In this document: positions 1 to 9,414 of the stretch, in pieces | How positions within the stretch are numbered: the first letter of the stretch is position 1 | Layout of the letters: every line of letters begins with the position of its first letter | Source: Marinovum algicola | GTDB taxonomy: Bacteria; Pseudomonadota; Alphaproteobacteria; Rhodobacterales; Rhodobacteraceae | Reading direction: 5' to 3' | Assembly (NCBI RefSeq): GCF_900109145.1 | Contig: NZ_FNYY01000017.1 | Location: forward strand, 35,337-99,336 | Length of the DNA: 64,000 nt | Program-made: the position numbers and the translations under genes | Notes under the pieces: model-generated | Seen by the model: the letters and a program-made list of their open reading frames with translations, nothing else | What the model was told of the DNA's origin: nothing | The model's database searches: none

Positions 1-457
1 GGCGCTCTTCCTCGGCATCCGCCGCCGGGTCGGCATATTCCGCCATGATCGCCTCGAGCTCGGCCAGTTGGCTCTCGGCCAGGCATCCGGCCAGCTTGGC
101 CGCCTGTTCCGGCTCCAGCGCGATGCGAACCTGATAGATGTCGTCGATGCTGACGTCGCGAAAGTAGAAGTAATTCGCCAGAAGCGCATTCGCCCGCTCG
201 CGCGAAACCTCGCCAACGAAACTGCCACCGCCCGGGCCGGTCTTGGTTTCCACCAGGCCCTGCGCCTGCAACAGCCGCATGGCCTCGCGGATCGTGCCCT
301 TGGACATGCCGAACTGCGCGATCAGCTCGGCCTCGCCGGGCAGCCGGTCACCCGGCTTCAATCCGCGCTCGACCACCCAATCCTTGATCGCATCGGCAAC
401 GCGCAACGGACGCGAACGGCGGGGCTGTCCCTGGGGCCGGGGCGATCCGGGTGTCAT
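1..457 (-). CDS. GntR-family (FadR/FCD subgroup) transcriptional regulator, 5' part only
   Basis: The minus-strand frame opens with ATG at 455-457 and runs off the left edge, so only the first 152 codons are present. Residues about 20-80 form a GntR winged helix-turn-helix, including the segments GDRLPGEAELIAQFGMSKG and TIREAMRLLQAQGLV, and the chain then enters an all-helical segment (YQVRIALEPEQAAKLA) typical of the FCD ligand-binding domain. Such proteins repress nearby catabolic genes until a small acid ligand binds. It is divergent from the M20 amidase at 538, with an 80-bp gap holding a perfect 16-bp palindrome, so autoregulation and control of the amidase are likely (inference). The ligand cannot be told from the sequence. 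Confidence 0.88.
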   Translation of the reverse strand, partial: MTPGSPRPQGQPRRSRPLRVADAIKDWVVERGLKPGDRLPGEAELIAQFGMSKGTIREAMRLLQAQGLVETKTGPGGGSFVGEVSRERANALLANYFYFRDVSIDDIYQVRIALEPEQAAKLAGCLAESQLAELEAIMAEYADPAADAEEER

Positions 458-510
458 CAAAAAATGCCTCGCTTTTTCCTGTCTGGGCGGGGTATCTGTA
501 ATACAAGCCC

Positions 511-526
511 ATTTATCATGATAAAT
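511..526. promoter_or_regulatory. Perfect 16-bp palindrome between gntR and amidase gene
   Basis: ATTTATCATGATAAAT is a perfect palindrome, AT-rich in a GC-rich context. It lies 11 nt before the amidase ATG and 53 nt before the divergent GntR start. Its position fits an operator for the divergent GntR protein. A second weaker repeat, GTAT-N5-ATAC, lies just to its left around 492-504. Confidence 0.55.
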
Positions 527-537
527 TCAAGGCCGCT

Positions 538-1758
538 ATGACCTACGGAGACAAGGCTGCTGCCCGATTGCAGCAAATTGCCAAGGCGTCAACCACGACC
601 GAGGGGGTCACCCGCCTGCCCTGGACCCCGGAACACCGCGTGGCCAGCGATGAAATCGCCGGCTGGATGCAGGCGGCCGGGCTCGACGTGACGCGCGATG
701 CCGCCGGCACGCTTGTCGGCGCCAGCCCGAACCCCGAGGGCAAGCCGGTGCTGCTGATTGGCTCGCACCAGGACAGCGTGCCTTCGGGCGGGGCCTTTGA
801 CGGGATCATGGGGATTGCCGTCGGCTGCCTCGCGGCCGAGGCGCTGCGCCACGAGATACCGAAATTTCCCTTTGCAATCGAGGTGCTGGCCTTCGCCGAT
901 GAAGAGGGCGTACGGTTTCCCACAGCGCTGATCGGCCCGCGCGCGCTGGCCGGAACCCTCGATCCCGGCGCATTGGAGATGACCGATACCGAGGGCGTCT
1001 CGATGCGCGCGGCGATGGCAAGCTTCGGCGTCGAGGCCGCGCAGAGCCTTGGCATAGCCCGCGATCCGGCGACGGTTGCCGGATATCTCGAGGCCCATAT
1101 CGAACAGGGCCCGGTGCTCGAAGCCGAGAACCTCCCGGTGGCCGCGGTCAGCGCGATTTGCGGCATCTCCCGCTTCGAGGTGATGGTCACCGGCACCACC
1201 GGCCACGCCGGGACGGTGCCGATGTCCGGTCGGCAGGATGCGCTTGTCGCCGCGTCGCGGATCATTGCCCTGGTCAGCGATGAAGCCATGGCAACAGAAG
1301 TCCGCGCCACCGTGGGCAGCATTTCGGTCGGCCCCGGCGCGGTCAATGCGATCCCCTCCCGGGTGCGCTTCACGCTCGAAATCCGCGCAGCCAGCGATGC
1401 CACCCGCGTCGCCTTTGAAACCGGGATTCTCGGCCGCGCGCAAGAGATCTGCGCCGCGGCGGGCTGCGAAATCGAGGCCGGCCGCACCTATGTTCAGCCG
1501 GCGACGACCTGCGACCCGAGGCTGACAGAGGCGCTGGAACAGGCCATCCGCGACCACGGCATCAGGCCGATGACAATCCCCTCCGGCGCGACCCACGACG
1601 CCTCGGCAATGGCCGATCTCTGTCCGGTGTCGATGCTCTTTGTCCGCTGTCGCGGCGGCGTCAGCCACCGGCCCGACGAATTTGCCAGCGCCGAGGATCT
1701 CGATGTGGCGATCACGGTTCTCGAACGCGCCATCCTGCGACTGGCCCGGCAGGGCTGA
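538..1758 (+). CDS. M20-family Zn-dependent amidohydrolase (allantoate / N-carbamoyl-L-amino-acid hydrolase type)
   Basis: This 406-aa cytoplasmic enzyme belongs to the M20 AllC/HyuC group, which hydrolyses N-carbamoyl or ureido amides with a dinuclear metal centre. Visible metal-site motifs are GSHQDS (His77, Asp79), FDG (Asp88), ADEEG (Glu122/Glu123), AHIEQGP (His187, Glu189) and a C-terminal SHRPDE (His377). Length is normal for the family. The divergent GntR gene is its likely regulator. The exact substrate (allantoate, ureidoglycolate, an N-carbamoyl amino acid) is not decided by sequence. A hydantoinase-like HyuAB pair lies 37 kb downstream, but nothing in the sequence ties the two together. 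Confidence 0.85.
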   Translation: MTYGDKAAARLQQIAKASTTTEGVTRLPWTPEHRVASDEIAGWMQAAGLDVTRDAAGTLVGASPNPEGKPVLLIGSHQDSVPSGGAFDGIMGIAVGCLAAEALRHEIPKFPFAIEVLAFADEEGVRFPTALIGPRALAGTLDPGALEMTDTEGVSMRAAMASFGVEAAQSLGIARDPATVAGYLEAHIEQGPVLEAENLPVAAVSAICGISRFEVMVTGTTGHAGTVPMSGRQDALVAASRIIALVSDEAMATEVRATVGSISVGPGAVNAIPSRVRFTLEIRAASDATRVAFETGILGRAQEICAAAGCEIEAGRTYVQPATTCDPRLTEALEQAIRDHGIRPMTIPSGATHDASAMADLCPVSMLFVRCRGGVSHRPDEFASAEDLDVAITVLERAILRLARQG

Positions 1759-1789
1759 GGCACCGCCGCAGCCCGCTGCCGCGAGCGGT

Positions 1790-2791
1790 CTACCTCTGCC
1801 GCAGACCGGCCTCGTCAAACCGCATCACCTGTGCCGAATCCCAGGCCAGGCCACAGCTCTGGCCCTCGGTCGGGATCGCCAGGCCGGACTCCTGGCGAAC
1901 GGTGATCTGCTGGCCGTCCCCCGCGCGCAGATGCACCAGCGTCTCGGCCCCCAGGGCTTCGGCGTAGACGACAACCGCCTCGATCCGCCCCTGCTCGGCC
2001 AGGCGGACATGCTCGGGGCGGATGCCGATCCGGCCCGCCCTCTCGCCGTCCAGCAAGGCGGCGTCGATGAAGTTCGTCGGCGGCGAGCCGATGAACCCGG
2101 CCACGAATTCGGTCGCCGGATCGGCATAGACATCCAGCGGCGCGCCGATCTGATCGGCGACGCCGGCATTCATCACGATCATCCGGTCGGCCAGGGTCAT
2201 CGCCTCGACCTGATCATGGGTCACGTAAAGCGAGGTCACTCCCAATTCACGCTGCAAGGCCTTGATCTCGAGACGCATCTGCACCCGCAGCTTGGCATCG
2301 AGGTTCGACAGCGGCTCGTCGAACAGGAAGACGGCGGGCTTGCGCACGATGGCGCGTCCCATGGCGACGCGCTGGCGCTGCCCGCCGGAAAGTTCGCGCG
2401 GTTTCCGTTGCAGATAGGGCTCCAGCTGCAAGAGCTTGGCGGCGGTTTGCACCCGCTCGGCGATCTCGGGCTTGGCCACCTTCTGGATCTTCAGCCCATA
2501 GGCCATGTTGTCGAAGACCGACATATGCGGATAAAGCGCGTAGTTCTGGAACACCATGGCGATGTCGCGGTCCATCGGCTCGACGTCATTGACCCGCTTG
2601 CCGTCGATCCGCACCTCACCCGACGTCGCCGTCTCGAGGCCCGCCACCATGCGCAGCAGCGTCGACTTTCCGCAGCCCGAAGGCCCGACGATGACGACGA
2701 ATTCGCCATCCGCGATGTCGATGTCGATGCCCTGGATGACCTCGGTCTTGCCGAAGGATTTCTTCAGGTTCTCTAGGGTGACGGTTGCCAT
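1790..2791 (-). CDS. ugpC: ABC transporter ATPase, sn-glycerol-3-phosphate/sugar type (UgpC/MalK family)
   Basis: This 333-aa ATPase has Walker [10 protein letters not shown] (residues 36-44), the LSGGQRQR signature (about 133-140), Walker B VFLFDEP (about 151-158), and a C-terminal OB-type extension ([12 protein letters not shown]) characteristic of the MalK/UgpC group. It energises the permease pair encoded just upstream. The ATG overlaps the stop of the permease gene by one base (TAATG). It is the last gene of a ugpB-A-E-C operon and is convergent with the M20 amidase. Assignment to glycerol-3-phosphate rests on gene order and the binding protein; another glycerophosphodiester or sugar is possible. 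Confidence 0.88.
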   Translation of the reverse strand: MATVTLENLKKSFGKTEVIQGIDIDIADGEFVVIVGPSGCGKSTLLRMVAGLETATSGEVRIDGKRVNDVEPMDRDIAMVFQNYALYPHMSVFDNMAYGLKIQKVAKPEIAERVQTAAKLLQLEPYLQRKPRELSGGQRQRVAMGRAIVRKPAVFLFDEPLSNLDAKLRVQMRLEIKALQRELGVTSLYVTHDQVEAMTLADRMIVMNAGVADQIGAPLDVYADPATEFVAGFIGSPPTNFIDAALLDGERAGRIGIRPEHVRLAEQGRIEAVVVYAEALGAETLVHLRAGDGQQITVRQESGLAIPTEGQSCGLAWDSAQVMRFDEAGLRQR

Positions 2792-3645
2792 TACTTCTCA
2801 CTTTCGACGAGGCCGCGGATAAAGAGCTTCTGCATGCCGATGACCACGATGACCGGCGGCACCATGGCAAGGATCGACGTCGCCATGATCGTCGGCCAAT
2901 GGGCAAAATCGTCGCCCGAGGGGAACATCTGCTTGATGCCCATGACGATGGTGTTCATTTCCGGTTCGGTGGTGATCAGAAGCGGCCAGAGGTACTGGTT
3001 CCAGCCGTAGATAAAGAGGATGACGAACAATGCGGCGATATTCGTGCGGCTCATCGGCAGCAGGATGTCGAAGAAAAACCGCATCGGCTTCGCGCCATCG
3101 ACGCGGGCGGCCTCGGCCAGCTCGTCGGGCACGGTCATGAAGAACTGCCGGAACAGAAAGGTCGCGGTCGCCGAAGCGATGAGCGGCAGGATCAGGCCCT
3201 GATAGCTGTTCAGCATGCCGAAATTCGCGATCACCTCATAGGTCGGCACGATGCGCACTTCGACCGGCAGCATCAGCGTCAGGAAGATCAGCCAGAAGAA
3301 CAATTGCCGCCCCGGAAAGCGGAAATAGACGATGGCAAAGGCCGAGAGCAGCGAGATGGCGATCTTGCCAAGCGCGATGCCCATCGCCATGACCAGCGAA
3401 TTCCACAACATCGTCGCCACCGGCGCATTGATGCCCGAGGTCAGCGCCCTGGCGTAATTCTCGAAAAACTTGTCGCCGGGCAAAAGCGGCATCGGCGGGC
3501 GCACGATGTCATGCTGTTCGACGGTCGAGGCAACGAAGGCCAGCCAGATCGGGAAAAAGATGAAGGCGATGCCGACGATCAGCCCGAGATGGGTCAACCA
3601 GAGGCCCGTGCCCCGCTTTTCGACCATGCCATGTCGCTCTGCCAT
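2791..3645 (-). CDS. ugpE: ABC transporter permease, UgpE/MalG family
   Basis: This 284-aa inner-membrane protein has about six hydrophobic segments and a MalG-type EAA loop around residues 178-197 ([19 protein letters not shown]), which docks on the ATPase. It is one of two half-channels of the Ugp-type importer. It overlaps UgpA and UgpC by one base at each end, indicating translational coupling. Family length and hydrophobic profile are normal. Confidence 0.88.
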   Translation of the reverse strand: MAERHGMVEKRGTGLWLTHLGLIVGIAFIFFPIWLAFVASTVEQHDIVRPPMPLLPGDKFFENYARALTSGINAPVATMLWNSLVMAMGIALGKIAISLLSAFAIVYFRFPGRQLFFWLIFLTLMLPVEVRIVPTYEVIANFGMLNSYQGLILPLIASATATFLFRQFFMTVPDELAEAARVDGAKPMRFFFDILLPMSRTNIAALFVILFIYGWNQYLWPLLITTEPEMNTIVMGIKQMFPSGDDFAHWPTIMATSILAMVPPVIVVIGMQKLFIRGLVESEK

Positions 3646-4526
3646 CAGTAATGCACCCGTCGCTCGATATATTTGAACTGCACGACCGTCAGGACCGAGA
3701 CGATCAGCAGCAGGATCACCGATTGCGCCGCCGAAGAGCCGAGATCCTGACCCACGAAGCCATCGGAATAGACCTTGTAGACCAGGATCGTGGTGGCCTG
3801 CTGCGGGCCGCCACTGGTGATCGTATGGATCACCCCGAAGGTCTCGAAGAAGGCGTAGATGATGTTCACGACCATTAGGAAGAACGTCGTCGGCGACAGC
3901 AGCGGAAAGACGATGGTGCGAAACCGGGTCCAGAAATGCGCGCCGTCGATGGCGGCGGCCTCGATCACCGATTTCGGGATCGCTTGCAGGCCCGCCAGGA
4001 AGAACAGGAAATTGTAGCTGATGCGGCCCCAGGCTGAGGCGACGACGACAAGCCCCATCGCCTCGCCCTCGTTCAGCACGTGGTTCCAGTCATAGCCCAG
4101 CAGGCCCAGATACCAGGTCACCACGCCGACCCGCGTGTTGAACATGAACAGCCACAGCACGCCGGCCACCGCCGGCGCCACGGCATAGGGCCAGATCAGC
4201 AGCGTCCGGTAGGTGCCCGAGCCCTTGATCAGCCGGTCGGCCAGCACCGCGAGATAAAGCGCCACGCCCATCGAAACCAGCGTCACCAAGATGGAAAAGA
4301 CCGCGGTCGTGACAAAGGAGGCGCGGTAATAGGGATCCGACAGCAGGAACTCGAAATTGCCCAATCCAACCCATCGCATCGACAACCCGAAAGGATCGGG
4401 GATGAACAGAGATTGCCAGATCGCCTGCCCGGCCGGGTAGAAAAAGAAGATCGCGGTGATCGCGATCTGCGGCAGGACCAGCAAAAGCGGCAGCCAGCGG
4501 CCCTTGAACGTGACGCGTTTTTCCAT
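3645..4526 (-). CDS. ugpA: ABC transporter permease, UgpA/MalF family
   Basis: This 293-aa multi-span membrane protein carries an EAA loop ([20 protein letters not shown]) in the second half, the MalF-type signature. It pairs with UgpE. It is separated from the binding-protein gene by 104 nt containing a strong stem-loop, a layout that usually lowers permease expression relative to the binding protein. The start ATG at 4526 is preceded by an AAGGAGG-like ribosome-binding site. Confidence 0.88.
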   Translation of the reverse strand: MEKRVTFKGRWLPLLLVLPQIAITAIFFFYPAGQAIWQSLFIPDPFGLSMRWVGLGNFEFLLSDPYYRASFVTTAVFSILVTLVSMGVALYLAVLADRLIKGSGTYRTLLIWPYAVAPAVAGVLWLFMFNTRVGVVTWYLGLLGYDWNHVLNEGEAMGLVVVASAWGRISYNFLFFLAGLQAIPKSVIEAAAIDGAHFWTRFRTIVFPLLSPTTFFLMVVNIIYAFFETFGVIHTITSGGPQQATTILVYKVYSDGFVGQDLGSSAAQSVILLLIVSVLTVVQFKYIERRVHY

Positions 4527-4570
4527 CGGTCCTCCTTGCTTCCCCGGACGTCACCGCCCCGGGACCGACC

Positions 4571-4600
4571 CGGGGCCTCCTCGTCAACCGGGAGGCCCCG
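4571..4600 (-). promoter_or_regulatory. GC-rich stem-loop between ugpB and ugpA
   Basis: CGGGGCCTCC (4571-4580) pairs perfectly with GGAGGCCCCG (4591-4600) around a 10-nt loop. There is no T-run, so it fits an mRNA-stabilising or attenuating hairpin after the binding-protein gene better than a full terminator. Similar hairpins follow the binding-protein genes at 9376-9402, 44298-44327 and 57470-57498. Confidence 0.7.
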
Positions 4601-4630
4601 GACCGGGGTCCGGAGCGGGCGGGATTGCCG

Positions 4631-5941
4631 CTAGCGCGAAGCCTGCTCGAAGCGGCGCAGCAGCGCGTTGCCGCGCTCCACCGCCGAATCGAGCGCCGCC
4701 TGCGCGTCCTTGTCGCCGGACCAGACCGCTTCCAGCTCCTCGTCGATGATGCCCCGGATCTGGTCAAACGAGCCCAGACGAAGGCCCTTGGAATTGGCCG
4801 TCGGCTGCTTGGCCGTCATCTGGGTCACCGCGATATCGGTGCCGGGGTTCTCGTCGTAGAAGCCCTGGCTGCGGGTCAGTTCGCCGGCCTCCGAGGTGAT
4901 CGGCAGATAGCCGGTGTCCTGGTGCCACTTGGCCTGGATCTCGGGGCTGGACAGGAAATTGAGGAAGGCGGCGACACCCTTGTATTCTTCCTCGGTCTGG
5001 CCCTCCATCACCCAGAGCGAAGCGCCGCCGATGATGGTGTTCTGCGGCTCGTCGGTGACCGATTCCCAATAGGGCAGCGGCCGCACCTCGAAATCGAACT
5101 CGGCCTCCGCCTTGATCCCGGCATAGCCGGCCGAGCTCTCGGTGAAGAGCGCGCATTCCCCGGCGCGGAAGTTGGCGCCACCTTCGTTGCGGCGGCCGGC
5201 ATAGATGAACTTGCCGTCCCGCGCCCAGTCGCCCATGGCCGAGATATGCGCCACCTGCGCCGCGCCGTTGAAGGCCAGTTCGGTATCGGTGCCGCCAAAG
5301 CCGTTGTCCTTGGTGGCGAATGGCACGTCATGATAGGCCGAGAAGTTCTCGAGATGGATCCAGCTCTGCCAGGCGGTGGTCATCGGACAATCGACCCCGG
5401 CCTCCTTGAGCTGGTCCAGCACCGCGCCGACCTGTTCCCAGGTCGACAGATCGGTGTCGGGATCGATCCCCGCCTCTTCCAGTTTGTCGCGGTTGACCCA
5501 GAGCACCGGGGTCGACGAGTTGAACGGCAGGGACAGCATGTCGCCGTCGGGCGTTGTGTAATAGCCCTTGACCGAACCGATGTACTTCGACTGGTCGAAA
5601 TCGGCGCCGGCGTCTGCCATCACCTCATAGACCGGCTTGATCGCGCCCTTGGCGCCCATCATCGTCGCGGTGCCGACCTCGAAAACCATCAGGATGTCGG
5701 GCTGTTCCCCCGCCCGGAAGGCGGCGATCCCGGCATTCAGGGTCTCGGAATAGTTGCCCTTGTGCGAGGCCACCACCTGATAGGCGTCCTGAGAGGCGTT
5801 GAAGGTCTCGACCTGTTCGGCCACCAACTCGCCCAGGCGTCCGGTGAAGGCATGCCAGAATTCGATCTCGGTCTGGGCCAGGGCCGACTGGGCCGAGCCC
5901 AGCACCGCCGCCGCGGCCAATATGCTGATCGTGTGTTTCAT
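4631..5941 (-). CDS. ugpB: Periplasmic sn-glycerol-3-phosphate-type substrate-binding protein (UgpB family)
   Basis: This 436-aa exported binding protein starts with a classic Sec signal peptide (MKHTISILAAAAVLG...ALAQ, cleavage near residue 23), followed by TEIEFWHAFTGRLGE, the conserved opening of UgpB-type proteins. The start at 5941 was chosen because the signal peptide begins there and a GGGAGAAAG ribosome-binding site precedes it; the frame is open about 90 nt further upstream but those residues are not signal-like. It captures glycerol-3-phosphate or a related organophosphate for UgpAEC. As first gene of the operon it lies 94 bp from the end of the Phn-type operon transcribed the same way. 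Confidence 0.88.
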   Translation of the reverse strand: MKHTISILAAAAVLGSAQSALAQTEIEFWHAFTGRLGELVAEQVETFNASQDAYQVVASHKGNYSETLNAGIAAFRAGEQPDILMVFEVGTATMMGAKGAIKPVYEVMADAGADFDQSKYIGSVKGYYTTPDGDMLSLPFNSSTPVLWVNRDKLEEAGIDPDTDLSTWEQVGAVLDQLKEAGVDCPMTTAWQSWIHLENFSAYHDVPFATKDNGFGGTDTELAFNGAAQVAHISAMGDWARDGKFIYAGRRNEGGANFRAGECALFTESSAGYAGIKAEAEFDFEVRPLPYWESVTDEPQNTIIGGASLWVMEGQTEEEYKGVAAFLNFLSSPEIQAKWHQDTGYLPITSEAGELTRSQGFYDENPGTDIAVTQMTAKQPTANSKGLRLGSFDQIRGIIDEELEAVWSGDKDAQAALDSAVERGNALLRRFEQASR

Positions 5942-6028
5942 CTCTTTCTCCCTAAGTTGAGGTTGTGGCGACTTTTCTCGCCGCGATGCCGCGCATTCTT
6001 GTGGCGCGTTGTAAAACAAATATAACAT

Positions 6029-6046
6029 GACGGCCTCATGGCCGCC
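6029..6046 (-). terminator. Possible terminator of the phn-type operon
   Basis: On the minus strand CGGCC-ATGA-GGCCG (5-bp perfect stem, extendable with a mismatch) overlaps the HAD stop codon and is followed by a T-rich stretch (TGTTATATTTGTTTT). It could end the upstream operon before ugpB. The stem is short, so this is tentative. Confidence 0.4.
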
Positions 6047-6938
6047 TCACAATGAAATCCGGCACGATACCGGCGCGCAAAACGGCCTGCTCGGCATCCT
6101 GACCGGCGAAAAATCCGAAATCGGTGATCAGCGCCGAAGGCAGGCCGGCGGTCTGGGCGCCGAGGATATCGGTGTGCAGGCTGTCGCCCACCATGACGAT
6201 GCGGCTGCGGTCGACCTCGCCAAGTCGCGCGAAGGCGAGATCGAAGATATTTCGGAACGGTTTGCCGAAAAATTCCGGCGCTATGCCGGTTTGCTCGGCC
6301 AGCCGATGGGCAAAATGGCCCGGCTCCGGGGAGAACCCGGTTTCCCGCGGCGCCACGATATCCGGGTTGCCCACCAGCACCGGACGGGGGTGCCGCCGCA
6401 GGGCCGCTTCGAGCAATTCCTGTCGCGGCTCGGTCCAGACCGCGCTGCCGATCAGCAGGAAACCGTCGACGGCCTCATAGGCGCCCGGATCCTCCTCGAG
6501 ATAGGTGAGGTGCAATCCCTCCAGATCGCGCAGCCCGGCGCGCGGCGTCGCCATCAGCCCCCAGTGAAGCGCGCGCCGCGCGTCGAGGCCGGCCAACAGC
6601 GTGGCGCGGCTGGTAATGATGTCCTCGGCGGCGAAATCATAGCCCAGACGGGTGTATTTCTCGATCAGGGCGGCATGGGGGAAACCCGCGGCATTGGAGA
6701 CCACCAGCACCCGCTTGCCCCGGGCCTTCAACCCGGCGATCCGCTCGGGCGTGCCGGGGATTGCCGCCTCGCCGATGTTCAGCACGCCGAAGGCATCGAG
6801 CAGGAAGATGTCGAATTCGTCGGCCAGGTCGTCGAGCGTTTCGCAATGGCGGCAGGCCGGCGCCGCGGTCCGCGCCGGCGGCAGCCGGTGGCGCACGGAT
6901 TCGTAGACCTCAAAGGCCTCTTCTGCCGAGATCGCCAT
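6036..6938 (-). CDS. HAD-superfamily subfamily IIA phosphatase
   Basis: This 300-aa soluble protein shows the HAD motifs: nucleophile motif LLDAFGVLN, motif II VSNAAG, a GNPD stretch, and the acidic motif MVGDSLHTDILGA. The NagD-like IIA cap lies between motifs II and III. The residue two positions after the nucleophilic Asp is Phe rather than Asp, as in a sub-group of IIA proteins with DxWG/DxFG, so phosphatase activity is probable but the acid/base residue is unusual. The start at 6938 overlaps the permease stop (TGATG). As last gene of a phn-type operon it probably removes phosphate from an imported organophosphate (inference). Confidence 0.82.
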   Translation of the reverse strand: MAISAEEAFEVYESVRHRLPPARTAAPACRHCETLDDLADEFDIFLLDAFGVLNIGEAAIPGTPERIAGLKARGKRVLVVSNAAGFPHAALIEKYTRLGYDFAAEDIITSRATLLAGLDARRALHWGLMATPRAGLRDLEGLHLTYLEEDPGAYEAVDGFLLIGSAVWTEPRQELLEAALRRHPRPVLVGNPDIVAPRETGFSPEPGHFAHRLAEQTGIAPEFFGKPFRNIFDLAFARLGEVDRSRIVMVGDSLHTDILGAQTAGLPSALITDFGFFAGQDAEQAVLRAGIVPDFIVRRP

Positions 6939-7753
6939 CAAATGATCGCCCCCCGAACCTTGGCCGAAACCAGTTCGCTGATCAGCACGGCGACCAGGAT
7001 CACGATCAGGATCAGGCTGACCTGCGGCCAGGCCAGCACGTTGAGCGAGGCCGAGAGCTGCAAGCCGATGCCCCCTGCCCCCACCAGGCCCAGCACCGTT
7101 GATTCGCGGATATTGATGTCCCAGCGAAAGACCGCGATGCCCGCGAAGGCCGGCAAGACCTGCGGCACGATCCCATAGGCCATGACCTGCCAGCGGCTGG
7201 CTCCGGTGGCGGTGATGGCCTCGACCTGGCCGGAATCGATTTCCTCGATCGCCTCGTACAGAAGCTTGGCGCAGAAACCGATCGACCGGATGGCGATGGC
7301 AATGACCCCGGCAAAAACGCCGGGGCCGATGATCGCGATCAGCAGCAGCGCCCAGATCAGCGAGTTGATCGACCGGGTCGAGACGATGATCAGCAGCGCG
7401 ACCGGCCGGATGAACAGCGCCGACGGCGTGGTGTTGCGCGCCGCCAGAAAGGCCACCGGCACCGCCAGGCAGAGCGCGATCAAGGTGCCAAGGGTGGCTA
7501 TGTTGAGCGTGTCCCAGATCGGCCGGCCGAGCTGGGTGATGTATTCCCACCGGGGCGGCGTGGCGCGGGTCCAGATGTCATTGGCGATGCGCGGCGCATC
7601 CCAGACAAAGAACCACGTGGTCGAGGCCGAGATGATCTGCCAGCAATAGACAAAGACCGCCACGCCGATCAGCCAGCCGAACCAGCGGATCAGGCTGTCG
7701 CGCCCGGTTCGCCGGCGCCAGATCTGCATGCCTGCGCGCTCCAGGACCGGCAT
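6938..7753 (-). CDS. phnE: Phosphonate-type ABC transporter permease (PhnE family), second copy
   Basis: This 271-aa membrane protein has an EAA loop around residues 180-210 (VEAITATGASRWQVMAYGIV) and the family ending with a [17 protein letters not shown] stretch, diagnostic for PhnE. It forms the channel with the neighbouring PhnE paralogue. It overlaps both neighbours by one base. The substrate may be a phosphonate, phosphite, phosphate ester or phosphate; PhnE similarity does not settle this. Confidence 0.88.
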   Translation of the reverse strand: MPVLERAGMQIWRRRTGRDSLIRWFGWLIGVAVFVYCWQIISASTTWFFVWDAPRIANDIWTRATPPRWEYITQLGRPIWDTLNIATLGTLIALCLAVPVAFLAARNTTPSALFIRPVALLIIVSTRSINSLIWALLLIAIIGPGVFAGVIAIAIRSIGFCAKLLYEAIEEIDSGQVEAITATGASRWQVMAYGIVPQVLPAFAGIAVFRWDINIRESTVLGLVGAGGIGLQLSASLNVLAWPQVSLILIVILVAVLISELVSAKVRGAII

Positions 7754-8568
7754 TACTGCACCCTCGCGCGGATGATGCCGGAGAGGTATTCCAGCGCCAT
7801 GACGATGCCGATGATCAGGATCAGGATGGCGGCGGCGGTGTCGTATTCATAGCGGTCGAAGGCGGTGTTCAACGTCGCCCCGATGCCGCCGGCGCCCACC
7901 AGCCCCAGAATGGCGCTTTCGCGGAAGTTGATGTCGATCCGGTACATCGACAGCCCCACCAGACGCGGCATGACCTGCGGCTGCACACCGTAGTTGATCC
8001 ATTGCATCCACCGCGCCCCCGAGGCCCGGATCGCCTCGGCCTGCGCCTTGTCCATCGCCTCGATATCCTCGGCCAGAAGCTTCGACAGGAAACCGATGGT
8101 GGCAAAGGACAGGGTCAGAAAGCCGGCCAGCGGGCCGAACCCGAAGATCGCCACCAGAAGGATGGCCACGATGATCTCCTGCAAGGCGCGGCTGATGGCG
8201 ACGATGCCGCGGCAGATCACATAGACCGGCAGCGGCGCAATATTGCGGGCCGCCCCGAGGCCGATCGGAATGGAAATCGCGATCCCCACCACCGAGGCGG
8301 CGACGGTCATCACGATGCTTTCCAGCAGTCCGCTCCAGATGTCACTCCACCGCGAGAGGAAATCCGGGCTGGTAAAGGCCAGAATGAAGGCCCAGCCCCG
8401 ATCCAGCCCTTCATAAACCCGTCCCCAGTCCACCTCGATGGTCAGGACGGCGGCGATCAGATAGGCGACAAAGCCGAGGCCCAGCCCCCATCGCAACAGC
8501 GGATTCCGGACGAAGGCCGGTTTGCGCCAGCCTTTGCCCAGCATGTCGTCAAGTTCCCGGTGGCTCAT
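7753..8568 (-). CDS. phnE: Phosphonate-type ABC transporter permease (PhnE family), first copy
   Basis: This 271-aa multi-span permease has the EAA loop [19 protein letters not shown] and the [17 protein letters not shown] stretch shared with the next gene. The two paralogues have equal length but are clearly diverged, so they probably form a heterodimeric channel. Its start overlaps the end of phnC by 4 nt. Confidence 0.88.
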   Translation of the reverse strand: MSHRELDDMLGKGWRKPAFVRNPLLRWGLGLGFVAYLIAAVLTIEVDWGRVYEGLDRGWAFILAFTSPDFLSRWSDIWSGLLESIVMTVAASVVGIAISIPIGLGAARNIAPLPVYVICRGIVAISRALQEIIVAILLVAIFGFGPLAGFLTLSFATIGFLSKLLAEDIEAMDKAQAEAIRASGARWMQWINYGVQPQVMPRLVGLSMYRIDINFRESAILGLVGAGGIGATLNTAFDRYEYDTAAAILILIIGIVMALEYLSGIIRARVQ

Positions 8569-9356
8569 TCCGCGGCCTCGATCTCTTCGTCCTCGACCTT
8601 CTCGATGGTCGCTTCCCAGTCCTCCTCGCCATAGATCTCGGTCAGCTTGTCGGGGGTCAGCCCAGTGGGCAGCCCGTCATAGACGATTTCGCCAAGACGC
8701 AGCCCGACGACACGCGGCACGAACATCTGCGCCAGCGCCACGTCGTGAATGTTGATGATCGCCGCCAGCCCGCGTTCCTGGCATAGTTCGGTGATCAGCC
8801 GCATGATCTGCCGGCTGGTCTTTGGATCGAGCGAGGCCGTCGGCTCGTCCACCAGCAGCAGCTTGGGCTGCTGGATCAGCGCGCGGCAGATCCCCACCCG
8901 CTGGCGCTGACCGCCCGAAAGCTCGTCGGCCCGCTTGTCGGCCATATGCAACAGACCCACCCGATCGAGCAGCCGAAATGCCGCATCGACGTCCGATTGC
9001 GGATAGCGGCGCAGGAAGCTGCGCCAGAAGCCGACATATCCCAGCCGGCCCGACAGCACGTTCTCCATCACCGTCAGACGTTCGACCAGGGCGTATTCCT
9101 GGAAAATCATCCCCATCTCGCGCCGCGCCTTGCGCAGCCGGCCCGGGCCGAGCCCGGTGAGATCGACCTCATCCAGCAGCACCGCGCCGCCGGTCGGCTC
9201 GACCAGCCGGTTGATGCAGCGGATCATCGTCGATTTCCCCGCCCCCGACGGCCCGATCAGCGCCAGAACCTGGCCCTTGGGCACATCGAGATCGATCGCC
9301 GTCAGCGCCTGGTCGCCGGTCTTGTATGTCTTGGATAGCTTTTGAAGGCGCAGCAT
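8565..9356 (-). CDS. phnC: Phosphonate-type ABC transporter ATPase (PhnC family)
   Basis: This 263-aa ATPase has Walker [10 protein letters not shown] (residues 35-43), [11 protein letters not shown] signature, Walker [13 protein letters not shown] and the [10 protein letters not shown] switch region, the usual PhnC set. An acidic tail ([10 protein letters not shown]) closes the protein. The start at 9356 ([12 protein letters not shown]) was chosen because the domain begins there; about 31 codons of open frame upstream are low-complexity and lie over an intergenic hairpin. It drives uptake through the two PhnE proteins. Confidence 0.9.
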   Translation of the reverse strand: MLRLQKLSKTYKTGDQALTAIDLDVPKGQVLALIGPSGAGKSTMIRCINRLVEPTGGAVLLDEVDLTGLGPGRLRKARREMGMIFQEYALVERLTVMENVLSGRLGYVGFWRSFLRRYPQSDVDAAFRLLDRVGLLHMADKRADELSGGQRQRVGICRALIQQPKLLLVDEPTASLDPKTSRQIMRLITELCQERGLAAIINIHDVALAQMFVPRVVGLRLGEIVYDGLPTGLTPDKLTEIYGEEDWEATIEKVEDEEIEAAE

Positions 9357-9375
9357 CGCATTCCCCTTGCGCGCT

Positions 9376-9402
9376 GCGGCGGCCCGGATCCGGGGCCGCC
9401 GC
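9376..9402 (-). promoter_or_regulatory. GC-rich stem-loop between phnD and phnC
   Basis: Positions 9376-9385 and 9393-9402 form a perfect 10-bp stem with a 7-nt loop (GGATCCG on the plus strand). It sits 12 nt beyond the phnD stop and has no T-run. It probably protects or partially terminates the phnD message, giving more binding protein than ATPase and permease. Confidence 0.65.
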
Positions 9403-9414
9403 CATGGTGCCGGA

